Positions 16,285 to 25,117 of a stretch of 64,000 bases of DNA are shown one piece after another. The stretch's first letter is position 1. Each line of letters opens with the position of its first letter. The stretch is from Terriglobia bacterium (GTDB lineage: Bacteria > Acidobacteriota > Terriglobia > Acidiferrales > UBA7541), in NCBI GenBank assembly GCA_020073485.1, contig JAIQFB010000005.1:1-64000 (forward strand). The letters run 5' to 3'. Under the pieces are notes generated by a model. It was not told the DNA's origin and did no database searches. It saw nothing but the letters and a program-made list of their open reading frames with translations. Both the position numbers and the translations under genes were made by a program.

Positions 16285-16314
16285 TGTAGCGCCCGCCTGA
16301 AGGCGGGCGCTACA
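16285..16314. repeat. Perfect 14-bp inverted repeat, GTAG family
   Basis: TGTAGCGCCCGCCT (16285-16298), GA, then its exact complement to 16314. It lies in the 293-bp divergent gap between the MBL hydrolase and dprA. Confidence 0.8.
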
Positions 16315-16463
16315 CATACTTGGTTCTCTCGCAAACCGTTCCGGCTCGGGGATGTTCGAACTGCGCAGAAACTGGACCCCGCGCCGGGGTGTGCAAACAT
16401 TTGCAACAAAATGCCCTTCGGGCCTTGACACGAATGATGACAATGGGATAGCGTCCACTATGC

Positions 16464-17591
16464 GTGGAACTTGACCTCTCCTTGGACTGGTTGTCCCTTT
16501 CGATGACGCCGGGCCTGGGCTCGCGCCTGATAGGGAAACTTCTGCGCCAATTCGGTTCGCCTGAAAGAGTCTTTCGCGCTTCGCTGACCGAACTGGAAGC
16601 CTGCCAGTTGCCTGCGGCGCCTGCCCAGGCCATCGCATCCCGCAACGCCTACAAAGAGGCCGAAGCCGAGTTGGACCGCGTTCGCAAACTTGGCTGCAGC
16701 CTGGTCAATTGGAGCGATCCGGAGTACCCCCAGCGGCTGCTGGAGATTTACGATCCTCCGCCGCTGCTGTATGTCCGGGGTGATGTCACCGTGCTGAACC
16801 GGTATTCCATCTCCATGGTCGGCACGCGGCGCCCGACCCCGTACGGAAATCAGATGGCCGAGCGGCTGGGAAGGGACCTTGCCGAACGCGGCCTCACCGT
16901 CGTGAGCGGCATGGCGCGCGGCATCGACAGCTCGTCGCATCAGGGCGCGGTCAAGGCCTCGCAGGGCGCCACGGTCGGCGTGCTGGGCACGGGCGTGGAC
17001 GTCATGTACCCGAAGGAAAATAAGAAATTATTCGCGGAAGTGGAAAAGCGCGGCGCGCTGATCAGCGAATTCCCGCTGGGATCGCACCCGGCTCCGGAAA
17101 ATTTCCCGGTGCGCAACCGCGTGGTTGCCGGGATGTCGCTGGGCGTGGTGGTCGTGCAGGGCGCGCAATACTCGGGTTCGCTGATCACCGCCCGGCTGGG
17201 GATGGAGTTCGGCCGGGAGGTCTATGGGGTCCCGGGTAACGTCACGGTGGACGTCAGCTTCGCGCCGAATCAATTGATCAAGCAGGGAGCCAAGCTGGTG
17301 ACGTCCTGGGAGGACGTTGTGGAGGAGCTGCCCACGGAGATCCGCGCCGAACTGTTCCCGGTTGATGCCACCACGGTCGAAGAGCGGACCTCTTTATTCG
17401 TGAAGGCGCTTTCTCCGGTGGAGAAAAAAATCTTTGCCCTGCTGGCTGAGGATGAATCCATTCACGTGGACGAACTGGTGGAAAAGTCGGAATTGAGTTC
17501 CTCGGAAGTTCTGGCGGCGCTGTGCGAAATGGAAATGAAGGGCATGGTGCGGCAGATGCCCGGAAAGCAATTCATTAAGGTCCTGCAGTAG
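16464..17591 (+). CDS. dprA: DNA-processing protein DprA/Smf
   Basis: A 375-residue cytoplasmic protein that binds single-stranded DNA and loads RecA during uptake or recombination. An N-terminal helical region is followed by the Rossmann-like DprA core: SMVGTRRPTPYG, VVSGMARGIDSSSHQGA, GVLGTGVDVMYP, SEFPLGSHPAPENFPVRNRVVAGMS and QGAQYSGSLITAR. A C-terminal winged-helix segment ends the protein (residues about 315-375). The start is a GTG at 16464 with a weak ribosome site; an ATG 13 codons in is an alternative. topA follows after 204 bp, a conserved neighbourhood. Confidence 0.94.
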   Translation: MELDLSLDWLSLSMTPGLGSRLIGKLLRQFGSPERVFRASLTELEACQLPAAPAQAIASRNAYKEAEAELDRVRKLGCSLVNWSDPEYPQRLLEIYDPPPLLYVRGDVTVLNRYSISMVGTRRPTPYGNQMAERLGRDLAERGLTVVSGMARGIDSSSHQGAVKASQGATVGVLGTGVDVMYPKENKKLFAEVEKRGALISEFPLGSHPAPENFPVRNRVVAGMSLGVVVVQGAQYSGSLITARLGMEFGREVYGVPGNVTVDVSFAPNQLIKQGAKLVTSWEDVVEELPTEIRAELFPVDATTVEERTSLFVKALSPVEKKIFALLAEDESIHVDELVEKSELSSSEVLAALCEMEMKGMVRQMPGKQFIKVLQ

Positions 17592-17795
17592 GGAGACGCA
17601 AAGCAGCCGGCCATTTCCCTTGTATGTGATTGAATTTGCTGCCCTCTACCTGCTCGCGCGGCGCCCGGTAGCATCGAAAACGACACATCCCGCATCTATC
17701 AATCGTTGACAAACAGGGGACTCGGGCCCCACGCTTAGGAAATAGAAAGGAATCAGCGCTTCCCTCGGGAGGCGTTTCGGTCTACAAAAGTTCAC

Positions 17796-20381
17796 ATGGG
17801 AAAGTCACTCGTCATCGTTGAGTCGCCCGCGAAAGCCAAGACGATCAACAAATATCTAGGCCGCAACTATACGGTCAAGGCATCGTATGGGCACGTCATG
17901 GACCTGCCGAAGAAGGAACTGGGCATTGATATCGCCCATGGATTTGAGCCGACCTACGAGGTCAGCCCGTCCAAGAGCGATGTCGTGCAGGCCCTTCAGA
18001 AAGCCGCTTCCACCGCCGATGCCGTCTACCTGGCGGGCGACCCGGACCGCGAAGGCGAGGCCATTTGCTCGCACCTGGCCAGTGTGCTGAGCGGGCCGAA
18101 GCTGGAATTTCCCACCGAAGAAGAGCTGGAAAAAGAGAAGGCGGAGGCGAAAGCGGAAGCCAAAGCGGCCGGCAAGAAGGGCAAGAAGAAGGCCAAGAAG
18201 CCGGTGAAGAAAGTAGTCGCGCGGGGCAAACCCGTCATCGCGCGTAAGAATATCTTCCGCGTGATGTTCAACGAGATCACGCCCAAAGCGATCAAGGCCG
18301 CGTTCGAGCATCCCGGCGAAATCAACGAAAATCTGGTGGATGCACAGCAGGCGCGCCGCGTGCTGGACCGCCTGGTGGGGTACAAAATATCGCCGCTCCT
18401 GTGGGACAAGGTCCGCCGGGGGCTCTCGGCCGGGCGCGTACAGACCGTGGCGCTGCGCCTGATCGTGGATCGTGAAGCGGAAATCCGCGCCTTCAATCCG
18501 GTCGAGTATTGGACCATCCACGCGCTGCTGGCCGCGGGAAATCCGCCGATTTTTGAGGCGAAACTCACAAAATTCAAGAGCGAGGACGTCGAAGTCCACA
18601 ATCAGGCGGAAGCCGACGCCATCGTCACCGCCACCAAGAACGGTCCGTGGAAGGTGGCCAGCGTCACTCAGAAGGAAAAGCGCCGCAACGCGCCTCCTCC
18701 CTTCACCACCTCAAAGCTTCAGCAGGCCGCCTACAACCGCCTGCGGTATACAGCCAAGCGCACCATGTCACTCGCGCAGCGGCTCTACGAAGGCGTGGAG
18801 TTAGGTGAGCAAGGTTCGATCGCGCTGATCACCTACATGCGCACCGATTCGGTGCGGGTGTCGAATGAAGCCCTCGATCAGGTTCGCGGACTCATAGGAT
18901 CCAGCTTCGGCGCGACCTACCTGCCGGAGAAGCCGAACTTTTTCAAGTCCAAGAAGGACGCGCAGGACGCGCACGAGGCCATCCGCCCGACCGACGCTTC
19001 TCTGACTCCGGCCGACGTGAAGCAGTACCTGAGCGAAGATCTCTTCAAGCTGTACCAGCTCATCTGGCAGCGGTTTGTGGCTTCGCAGATGGTGCCGGCG
19101 GTATTTGACCAGACGACCGTGGACGTCTCCGCGGGCGACTACACGTTCCGCGCCACCGGTTCGGTGCAGAAGTTCGACGGCTATCTGGCCGTCTACCAGG
19201 TGTCCGCCGAGGACGACGAAGATCCCGAGGACGCGAGCAAAGCCCTGTTGCCGGCTGTCTCGGAAGGCGAAATTCTGCGTCTGGAGAATGTGCGGCCCGA
19301 TCAGCACTTTACCGAGCCGCCGCCGCGGTACAACGACGCCACGCTAGTGAAGGAACTGGAAGAAAAAGGCATCGGCCGCCCCTCCACCTACGCGTCGATC
19401 ATCTCGACGATTGTCGACCGGGAGTACGTGACCAAGGATCAGGGGCGATTTTCTCCGACCATGCTCGGCGAAAAGGTGAGCACGCTGCTGGTCAAAAGCT
19501 TCGAGGATATCTTCGATATTGGCTTCACGGCCCGCATGGAAGACGAGCTCGACGAAATTGAAGAAGGCAAGATGCCGTGGAAGAAAGCCGTGAAGGAATT
19601 TTACGGCCGCTTCGCGCAGGACCTCGAGCAGGCCAAGGGCGAAATGGAGTCCTACAAGGCCGGAATTCCCACGGGACAAAAATGCGAGAAGTGCGGGCAG
19701 GGCGACCTGCTTGAACGCATCAGCCGCCACGGATTTTTCCTGGGCTGCTCGCGCTATCCGGACTGCGATTTCATTCGCGATCTTTCCCCGGAACTGCCTC
19801 CGGAGAGCGAAAACGGGGAAGTGAAGGTCGAAACCTGCGACAACTGCGGGCGCGAAATGGTGATCAAACGCGGCCGCTGGGGAGCGTTCCTTGCGTGCAC
19901 GGGCTATCCCGACTGCAAAACAACGAGGCGGCTGAAGGCCGGGACGCGCAAGGCCCTGCAGCCGGACGAGTTGCTGGACGAAAAGTGTCCCGAGTGCGAG
20001 TCCCAGCTGGTGAAAAAGCACGGCCAGTATGGCGAATTTATCGGCTGCACCGCCTATCCCAAGTGCAAATACATCCGCTCGAAGACCCTGGGCATCAAGT
20101 GCCCGAAATGCGACACCGGCGAATTGACCGAGCGGGTCACGAAAAAACGAGGGCGGCGTGTTTTCTACGGCTGCAATAAATATCCCGATTGCGATTTCAC
20201 CACGCCGCACCTGCCCATCGCCGAACCGTGCCCGAAATGCGGGGCGCACTTCATCGTCGAAAAGCGCGGTAAGTTCGGAGCCGTACGCGCGTGCGTGAAG
20301 GAAGGGTGTGACTGGGAAAGCGCCGTGGTGGAAGCTTCCGACGCGGCCGTCCCCGAGCCAGTAGGTTCCGCCAAGCTGTAA
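17796..20381 (+). CDS. topA: DNA topoisomerase I with five zinc ribbons
   Basis: An 861-residue type IA topoisomerase that relaxes negative supercoils. The Toprim domain begins MGKSLVIVESPAKAKTI, with YLAGDPDREGEAI as the metal site. The catalytic tyrosine is Tyr347 in ITYMRTDS. The C-terminus has five consecutive C4 zinc ribbons between about 625 and 850 (first CEKCGQ...CSRYPDC, last CPKCGA...CVKEGC). An unusual Lys/Ala/Glu-rich insert lies inside the Toprim region at about 106-151 (KAEAKAEAKAAGKKGKKK), where many homologues have only a short loop. It lies between dprA and xerC. Confidence 0.96.
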   Translation: MGKSLVIVESPAKAKTINKYLGRNYTVKASYGHVMDLPKKELGIDIAHGFEPTYEVSPSKSDVVQALQKAASTADAVYLAGDPDREGEAICSHLASVLSGPKLEFPTEEELEKEKAEAKAEAKAAGKKGKKKAKKPVKKVVARGKPVIARKNIFRVMFNEITPKAIKAAFEHPGEINENLVDAQQARRVLDRLVGYKISPLLWDKVRRGLSAGRVQTVALRLIVDREAEIRAFNPVEYWTIHALLAAGNPPIFEAKLTKFKSEDVEVHNQAEADAIVTATKNGPWKVASVTQKEKRRNAPPPFTTSKLQQAAYNRLRYTAKRTMSLAQRLYEGVELGEQGSIALITYMRTDSVRVSNEALDQVRGLIGSSFGATYLPEKPNFFKSKKDAQDAHEAIRPTDASLTPADVKQYLSEDLFKLYQLIWQRFVASQMVPAVFDQTTVDVSAGDYTFRATGSVQKFDGYLAVYQVSAEDDEDPEDASKALLPAVSEGEILRLENVRPDQHFTEPPPRYNDATLVKELEEKGIGRPSTYASIISTIVDREYVTKDQGRFSPTMLGEKVSTLLVKSFEDIFDIGFTARMEDELDEIEEGKMPWKKAVKEFYGRFAQDLEQAKGEMESYKAGIPTGQKCEKCGQGDLLERISRHGFFLGCSRYPDCDFIRDLSPELPPESENGEVKVETCDNCGREMVIKRGRWGAFLACTGYPDCKTTRRLKAGTRKALQPDELLDEKCPECESQLVKKHGQYGEFIGCTAYPKCKYIRSKTLGIKCPKCDTGELTERVTKKRGRRVFYGCNKYPDCDFTTPHLPIAEPCPKCGAHFIVEKRGKFGAVRACVKEGCDWESAVVEASDAAVPEPVGSAKL

Positions 20382-20445
20382 CCGCCGCTCCCAGCGCGCA
20401 GGAAATCAGGGGTGATTTGGGGATATCAGGGGCCCCTCGGAAAAA

Positions 20446-21399
20446 ATGAAATCCGCGGTAAATCAATTTTTGAATTACTTGCGCGTCGTGCGCCATGCCT
20501 CCCCGCATACTCTGCGCAGCTACGAAAGCGATCTCTTCCAGTTCCTTGTGTTCCTGACTCCACCTGAAGCCGAGCTGCCGGCTCTTGCGGACGTGACGCA
20601 CCTGCTGATCCGCGAATTCGTGGCGCATCTTCACGATCAGCGGCTGGAGCGGTCCTCGATTGCCCGCAAACTAGCGGCGATCCGGTCGTTTTTCAAATTC
20701 GCCGTGCGCGAAGGCATGGTCCCGCGGAATCCGGCACGCATGGTGGCCACTCCCAAGCTGGCGAAAAGAATTCCCTCGGTGATGAGCGCCGAGGATTTGA
20801 ATACCTTCCTGGACGGCGTGGTGGCCAAGCCCCTGGGGCCGTTGTCCTCCCGCAGGCGACCCGGCGCGGCGGAACAGAATCTTTTGCTGGTCAAACGCGA
20901 CCGTGCCATCCTGGAGTTGCTCTATGCTTCCGGGCTCCGCGTCAGCGAATTGACGGGACTTAATCTGGCGGACATGGACCGGAAAGAGATGATGCTGCGC
21001 GTGCGCGGCAAGGGGAATAAGGAACGCATCGTGCCTTACGGCAGCAAGGCCGAACAGGCGCTGCAAGCGTACGAGCCGGTGCGGGAGGCCATCCTGCGCC
21101 GGGCGAAAAGCCGCGGCGATGCCCGGGCGGTGTTTCTCAATCACCTCGGCACGCGCCTGACCTCGCGGTCGGTGGCGCGCATCCTGAAAAAATATGCGCG
21201 GCTATTCAACATCAATTGGGACTTGCACCCGCACTCGCTGCGGCACGCCTTCGCCACGCACCTTCTTACCGACGGAGCCGATCTACGCGCCATTCAGGAG
21301 CTGCTGGGCCACTCCTCACTCTCCACCACGCAGCGCTATACCCATGCCTCGATTCGCCAACTGCTCGAGGTGTACGACAAAGCCCATCCCCGCGCCTGA
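20446..21399 (+). CDS. xerC: Tyrosine recombinase XerC
   Basis: A 317-residue site-specific recombinase for chromosome dimer resolution at dif. An N-terminal core-binding domain (about 1-105) precedes the catalytic domain with all six active residues: Arg165 (ASGLRVSEL), Lys189 (GKGNKERIVP), His263 and Arg266 (HPHSLRHAF), His289 (LLGHSSLSTT) and nucleophile Tyr298 (RYTH). A basic insert at about 131-145 (GPLSSRRRPGAAEQN) precedes the catalytic core. The position directly after topA matches the housekeeping XerC rather than a phage integrase. XerD cannot be strictly excluded. Confidence 0.92.
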   Translation: MKSAVNQFLNYLRVVRHASPHTLRSYESDLFQFLVFLTPPEAELPALADVTHLLIREFVAHLHDQRLERSSIARKLAAIRSFFKFAVREGMVPRNPARMVATPKLAKRIPSVMSAEDLNTFLDGVVAKPLGPLSSRRRPGAAEQNLLLVKRDRAILELLYASGLRVSELTGLNLADMDRKEMMLRVRGKGNKERIVPYGSKAEQALQAYEPVREAILRRAKSRGDARAVFLNHLGTRLTSRSVARILKKYARLFNINWDLHPHSLRHAFATHLLTDGADLRAIQELLGHSSLSTTQRYTHASIRQLLEVYDKAHPRA

Positions 21400-21412
21400 C
21401 GCGGCGGCGCAA

Positions 21413-21661
21413 TTACATTTCGCTGGATTCCCGATGATATTGAGGGGCGACGATTTCCGATTGCCGTACGCGGCGCGGGCGGAAGAAGAAACCCAGATGC
21501 CGCGCGCTGCACTGGCGGCAGCGAAACGGCCGCAGCAGCAGCGGAAGCAGCAAGATCCACTCCAGTACGCCCTTTCGGTGGGAACGCAGGACATCCTTGC
21601 AACCGCAAAGCGGGCAGCGCCGCGCGCCGATCCAGAGCGAAATTGCGTGGGTCCTGGCCAT
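21413..21661 (-). CDS. Small membrane-associated zinc-ribbon protein
   Basis: An 82-residue product convergent with xerC. It has a CPLCGCKDV knuckle at about 17, a hydrophobic Leu-rich stretch (VLEWILLLPLLLRPF) and a second FRCRQCSARH knuckle, so one zinc site flanks a membrane-seeking helix. The pattern CPxCG...RS..R...E......RPFRCxxC recurs in small proteins of soil bacteria, as far as I recall, with no known function. There is no clear ribosome site before the ATG, so the exact start is uncertain. Confidence 0.55.
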   Translation of the reverse strand: MARTHAISLWIGARRCPLCGCKDVLRSHRKGVLEWILLLPLLLRPFRCRQCSARHLGFFFRPRRVRQSEIVAPQYHRESSEM

Positions 21662-21782
21662 CGATCAATTTGAAATGCCTATTGTACCTGGCTTGTTTCT
21701 CCTGAAAAAGCGTGTTTACGCTTTTTCCCGTGTGAGCTATTCTGATTGGACTTTTTGAATCCACGATGCCATGTGAGGGTGA

Positions 21783-22607
21783 ATGCGTTCACAGTGTTGG
21801 ACGGGAATGATTGGCTGCCTTCAGAAGCTTATTCAAAGATTCGATGCGCGGGCGATCTTCGTGCTGGCGGTTTTGCTTGGGGGCCCCGCCGCGGCGTTTG
21901 CGCAGACCGACGAGATCCAGGTGTACGACGCCGCGATCGCCGACAAAGGCAAGTTCAATCTGATGATCCACAGCAATTTCACTCCCATCGGGCGCAAGGA
22001 GGCCGATTTCCCCGGCGGCATCATTCCCGACCATTCCTTCAACGGCACGGCCGAATGGGCCTACGGCGTGACCGACTGGTTCGAGCAGGGACTGTATATG
22101 CCGGTGTACACCATTTATTCCAGGGGGCACGGCGGGTCGATTAACGGTTTCAAGATCCGCGAACTGTTCGTGCGGCCGCATGCAGACGATCATACGTTTT
22201 TCTACGGCGCCAATTTCGAGTTCAGCGTCAATTACACCTATTGGGAGTCGCGGCACATTACTTCGGAAGTCCGGCCCATCGTAGGATTGCATTTGCACCC
22301 GATAGACCTGGTCTTCAATCCGATTGTCGATACCGACTACACGGGCGGCTTTGGGAACCTCGAGTTCGTACCGGCGACGCGCATCGCCTATAACGTGAAC
22401 AAGCAATATGCCGCCGCCATCGAGGAATACGCGGACATGGGCCCGCTGCGCAAGTTTTTGCCCGGCAGCCAGCAATTCCACGAAATCTGGGGTGTCATGG
22501 ATCATTCCGGAAAAACCTGGAGCATCGAGGCGGGCGTGGGAGTTGGCGTGACACCTGGCGCCGACAAGTTGACGTTCAAGTTCATGATTTCGCGCGACCT
22601 CAACTGA
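21783..22607 (+). CDS. Predicted outer-membrane beta-barrel protein, unknown function
   Basis: A 274-residue protein with a signal peptide (hydrophobic AIFVLAVLLGGPAAAFAQ, cleavage near residue 39). The mature part is rich in alternating aromatic/polar strands (GKFNLMIHSNFTPIG, EWAYGVTDWFEQGLYMP, FYGANFEFSVNYTYWE) and ends LTFKFMISRDLN, which suggests a small barrel. GAGGG lies four bases before the ATG at 21783; an ATG at 21807 is an alternative. I do not recognise a named family. An AhpD-like gene follows after 50 bp on the same strand. Confidence 0.75.
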   Translation: MRSQCWTGMIGCLQKLIQRFDARAIFVLAVLLGGPAAAFAQTDEIQVYDAAIADKGKFNLMIHSNFTPIGRKEADFPGGIIPDHSFNGTAEWAYGVTDWFEQGLYMPVYTIYSRGHGGSINGFKIRELFVRPHADDHTFFYGANFEFSVNYTYWESRHITSEVRPIVGLHLHPIDLVFNPIVDTDYTGGFGNLEFVPATRIAYNVNKQYAAAIEEYADMGPLRKFLPGSQQFHEIWGVMDHSGKTWSIEAGVGVGVTPGADKLTFKFMISRDLN

Positions 22608-22657
22608 CCTTCATCCGACGGTTGTTGGATCTCCACAATTCAAAGGGGAGAAACGCC

Positions 22658-23056
22658 ATGGCCGTGCATCAACTCGTGGAATATGCCGACGCCAGTCCCG
22701 AGGTGCGCGCCGTCTACGACGACATCCGGGCCACACGGAAGACGGACTTCATCAATAACTTCTGGAAAGCACTGGCCAATGACCCCGCCACGCTCCAGCG
22801 CACCTGGGAATCGGTCAAGCAGATCATGGCGCCCGGCGCTCTCGACCCTCTCATCAAGGAGATGCTCTACATCGCCGTCAGCGTCACCAACCAGTGCCAC
22901 TACTGCATCGCCTCGCACACCGCGTCGGCCCGCAACAAGGGCATGACCCCCGCCATGTTCCACGAGTTGATGGCCGTCGTGGGCATGGCCAACGAAACCA
23001 ACCGACTGGTGGCCGGCTACCAGGTGGACATCGACGAGCAGTTTAAGACCTCCTGA
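22658..23056 (+). CDS. AhpD-like carboxymuconolactone decarboxylase-family protein
   Basis: A 132-residue helical protein with the redox signature of alkylhydroperoxidase D-like proteins: TNQCHYCIASH, giving Cys80, Cys83 and His87. Such proteins reduce peroxides or relay electrons to peroxiredoxins; the physiological partner is not visible here. AAGGGGAG (22643-22650) fixes the ATG at 22658. It contrasts with the CxxC-less relative at 12677. Confidence 0.88.
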   Translation: MAVHQLVEYADASPEVRAVYDDIRATRKTDFINNFWKALANDPATLQRTWESVKQIMAPGALDPLIKEMLYIAVSVTNQCHYCIASHTASARNKGMTPAMFHELMAVVGMANETNRLVAGYQVDIDEQFKTS

Positions 23057-23159
23057 TTTGAAAACCGGTTTTCCTTGCCGAGTGCTTTATTCCATTTGAA
23101 CAACTCGCCGAACCAGCGGTTATTGCCGCACCTTTCGCGCGATGCTAGGATGACTGCGC

Positions 23160-23924
23160 ATGGCCCAGCAGATGCAATCCCGCCCGCGCATAGGCGTGCC
23201 GTGGCGCACCGCCGCGGAAGAAGCGGCGAATCAACGCTCCAAAATTGACAGGTATCTTCGCGCGGTCGAGCAAGCCGGCGGCGAAGCGGTGCTACTCTCG
23301 CTCGTTGCAACTCCCGCGGATTTGAAGCGGCAGGCGGAAAATCTGGATGCCTTCATGCTGAGCGGCAGCCCGGCCGATCTGGATCCAGCGCATTTCGGCG
23401 CGAAGCGCCATCCCGCCACCGCCGATGCGGACGCCGCGCGCGAACGAACCGACTTCACGTTGTTGGAACATGCCCTGTCTTCGGGCAAGCCTGTGCTTGC
23501 GATCTGCTATGGCATCCAGTCGCTGAATGTGTTCCTCGGGGGAAGCCTGGTGCAGGATATTCCCACCGAGCTGGGAACGAAAATCTGCCATAGCCCGGAA
23601 GAGGACGAACTGCCGGACGGCACGGAAACTCCGGACATGATTCACGGCGCGCAGATCGATGAGGGGCGCGTGCGGAAACTTTCCGCGGCGCCGCTTGCGG
23701 AGGTCAATTCCTGGCATCACCAGTCGATCCTGGAGCCGGGCCTTGGCCTGCGTGTCACCGCGCGATCCGCGGACGGCGTGGTCGAGGCAGTCGAGTGGAC
23801 CATAGATGAAAATTGGGTGGTGGGCGTGCAATGGCATCCGGAGCGAATGCCGGAGGATGGGCTGGCGCAGGCATTGTTCCGCGATTTGTTGCAAGCCGCG
23901 CGGCAAGCGCAGGCGGCGAAGTAA
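23160..23924 (+). CDS. Gamma-glutamyl-gamma-aminobutyrate hydrolase-like amidotransferase (peptidase C26)
   Basis: A 254-residue class I glutamine amidotransferase-fold hydrolase of the PuuD type. The nucleophile is Cys116 in LAICYGIQSLNVFLGG, with the His226/Glu228 pair in VGVQWHPER, and FMLSGSPADLDP near residue 65. PuuD hydrolyses gamma-glutamyl-GABA in putrescine breakdown, but no other puu genes are nearby, so the substrate may be another gamma-glutamyl compound. It is probably cytoplasmic, with no signal peptide. Confidence 0.88.
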   Translation: MAQQMQSRPRIGVPWRTAAEEAANQRSKIDRYLRAVEQAGGEAVLLSLVATPADLKRQAENLDAFMLSGSPADLDPAHFGAKRHPATADADAARERTDFTLLEHALSSGKPVLAICYGIQSLNVFLGGSLVQDIPTELGTKICHSPEEDELPDGTETPDMIHGAQIDEGRVRKLSAAPLAEVNSWHHQSILEPGLGLRVTARSADGVVEAVEWTIDENWVVGVQWHPERMPEDGLAQALFRDLLQAARQAQAAK

Positions 23925-24023
23925 ACCGCGCGAATCCGGTTTGGCAACCTTTATCACCATCGAAGCCCTCAATGTATGTGGAGGTGCAATCCAGTGCGGT
24001 TGAACTTGCGGGAGGTGGCGTGC

Positions 24024-24893
24024 ATGTGGTTGATGCTGATGCTGGCGGCGGTGTTTGCGAACCCGGCGCACGCGCAGGAACTGCTGCCCGAGCAAAGCGC
24101 CGCCAAGGCGCGGCAAGTCCTGCAGCAGGTTATCGGCGCGCTGGGCGGACAGGCGTACCTGGACGTGCATGACACCACGTGCGAGGGGCGCATCGCGCAA
24201 TTCGGCACCAACGAAGACTTGATGGGCTACACGCCGTTCCGCGATCTCTGGCTACTTCCCGACAAAAACCGCACCGAATACATCTCCAAGGGCGAGCACA
24301 CCATCCTGGGTTTCCTGATGGACGTGGACGGCCTGATGATCACGCACGGCGGCGTGATGATTACGGTCTTCAACGGCAGTGAAGGATGGATGCTGGACAA
24401 GGCGGGCGTATCGAACCAGCCCGAGGACGTGGTCAAAAATTTCACTGACCAGCTGAAAACCGGTATGAACAACATCCTGCGCGCGCGCCGGAACGAGCCG
24501 GGCGTCGAAGCGCTATACGGTGGGGCCGACCTGATCGACCTGAAGGAAGCGGAATGGATCGAGTTCACCGACAGCGATCGCCGCAGCATGCGGCTGGCGG
24601 TGGATAAAAACACGCACCTGCCGCTGCGCTGGGTCGTGGCCACGCGCAATCCGCAAACGCGTGAACGCTCCGAGGTCGTCACCAGTTACACGCAGTATAT
24701 TTCTTCCGACGGCGTGAAGACGCCGCTGAACATCGTGCGCATGCGCGATGGCCGCAAGATAACCCAGACGTTCATAACCGGGTGCAAATACAATTCGAAC
24801 CTGGAAGCGCAGCTTTTCACGCGCGCCTCGCTCGACCAGCGCGCAGGGGAAGTGGCCAAGAAGGGTTATAAGAACGCGAAGGACAAGAATTAG
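24024..24893 (+). CDS. Exported LolA-like (outer-membrane lipoprotein-sorting-like) protein
   Basis: A 289-residue protein. The ATG at 24024, six bases after GGGAGGTGG, exposes a signal peptide ending at AHAQE. The mature part begins with a helix typical of this group (AKARQVLQQVIGALGG) and continues as antiparallel strands (TCEGRIAQFG, LLPDKNRTEYI, MITVFNGSEGWMLD, HLPLRWVVATRN), resembling the LolA/LppX half-barrel that binds lipids. The true cargo is unknown. The N-terminal domain of the MBL fusion at 27614 has a similar plan. Confidence 0.7.
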   Translation: MWLMLMLAAVFANPAHAQELLPEQSAAKARQVLQQVIGALGGQAYLDVHDTTCEGRIAQFGTNEDLMGYTPFRDLWLLPDKNRTEYISKGEHTILGFLMDVDGLMITHGGVMITVFNGSEGWMLDKAGVSNQPEDVVKNFTDQLKTGMNNILRARRNEPGVEALYGGADLIDLKEAEWIEFTDSDRRSMRLAVDKNTHLPLRWVVATRNPQTRERSEVVTSYTQYISSDGVKTPLNIVRMRDGRKITQTFITGCKYNSNLEAQLFTRASLDQRAGEVAKKGYKNAKDKN

Positions 24894-24930
24894 GCCGCGC
24901 TGCGCGCACGTTGCGGAAAAGTCTAAAAAA

Positions 24931-25022
24931 TTGTCATCCCGAGCCCGCTCCTGTAGGTGAGGAATCCCTCCTTCCTTGAATTGAGCCCAAAGAGAGATTT
25001 CTCGCTTCGCTCGGAATGACAA
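24931..25022. repeat. 92-bp MITE-like element with terminal inverted repeats
   Basis: It begins TTGTCATCCCGAG and ends CTCGGAATGACAA, a 13-bp terminal inverted repeat with one mismatch. The right end holds the GAGCGAAGCGAG-type core (reverse strand) that I recall as a dispersed repeat in acidobacterial and other soil genomes. It encodes no protein and lies between convergent genes. Confidence 0.65.
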
Positions 25023-25117
25023 GCTGATCAGTGTTTCTGTAGACTGTGAAAACCGCGCCACTAGAACCATGCCGCACAGTTTCCCTTAAAGGCTTTTCGC
25101 AATGAAAGCGCTCGCCG

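Noticed and set aside
16171-16638. N-terminal extension of the Tat MBL hydrolase
   Set aside because: It overlaps dprA and includes the hairpin at 16285; the ATG at 16170 has a strong ribosome site and begins the Tat signal.
17706-17711. Perfect TTGACA upstream of topA
   Set aside because: No acceptable -10 at 16-18 bp spacing (the bases there are GC-rich), so no promoter is called.
20446-21399. Integrase of a mobile element
   Set aside because: The gene matches XerC and lies next to topA and dprA as in many chromosomes; no attachment repeats or phage genes are nearby.
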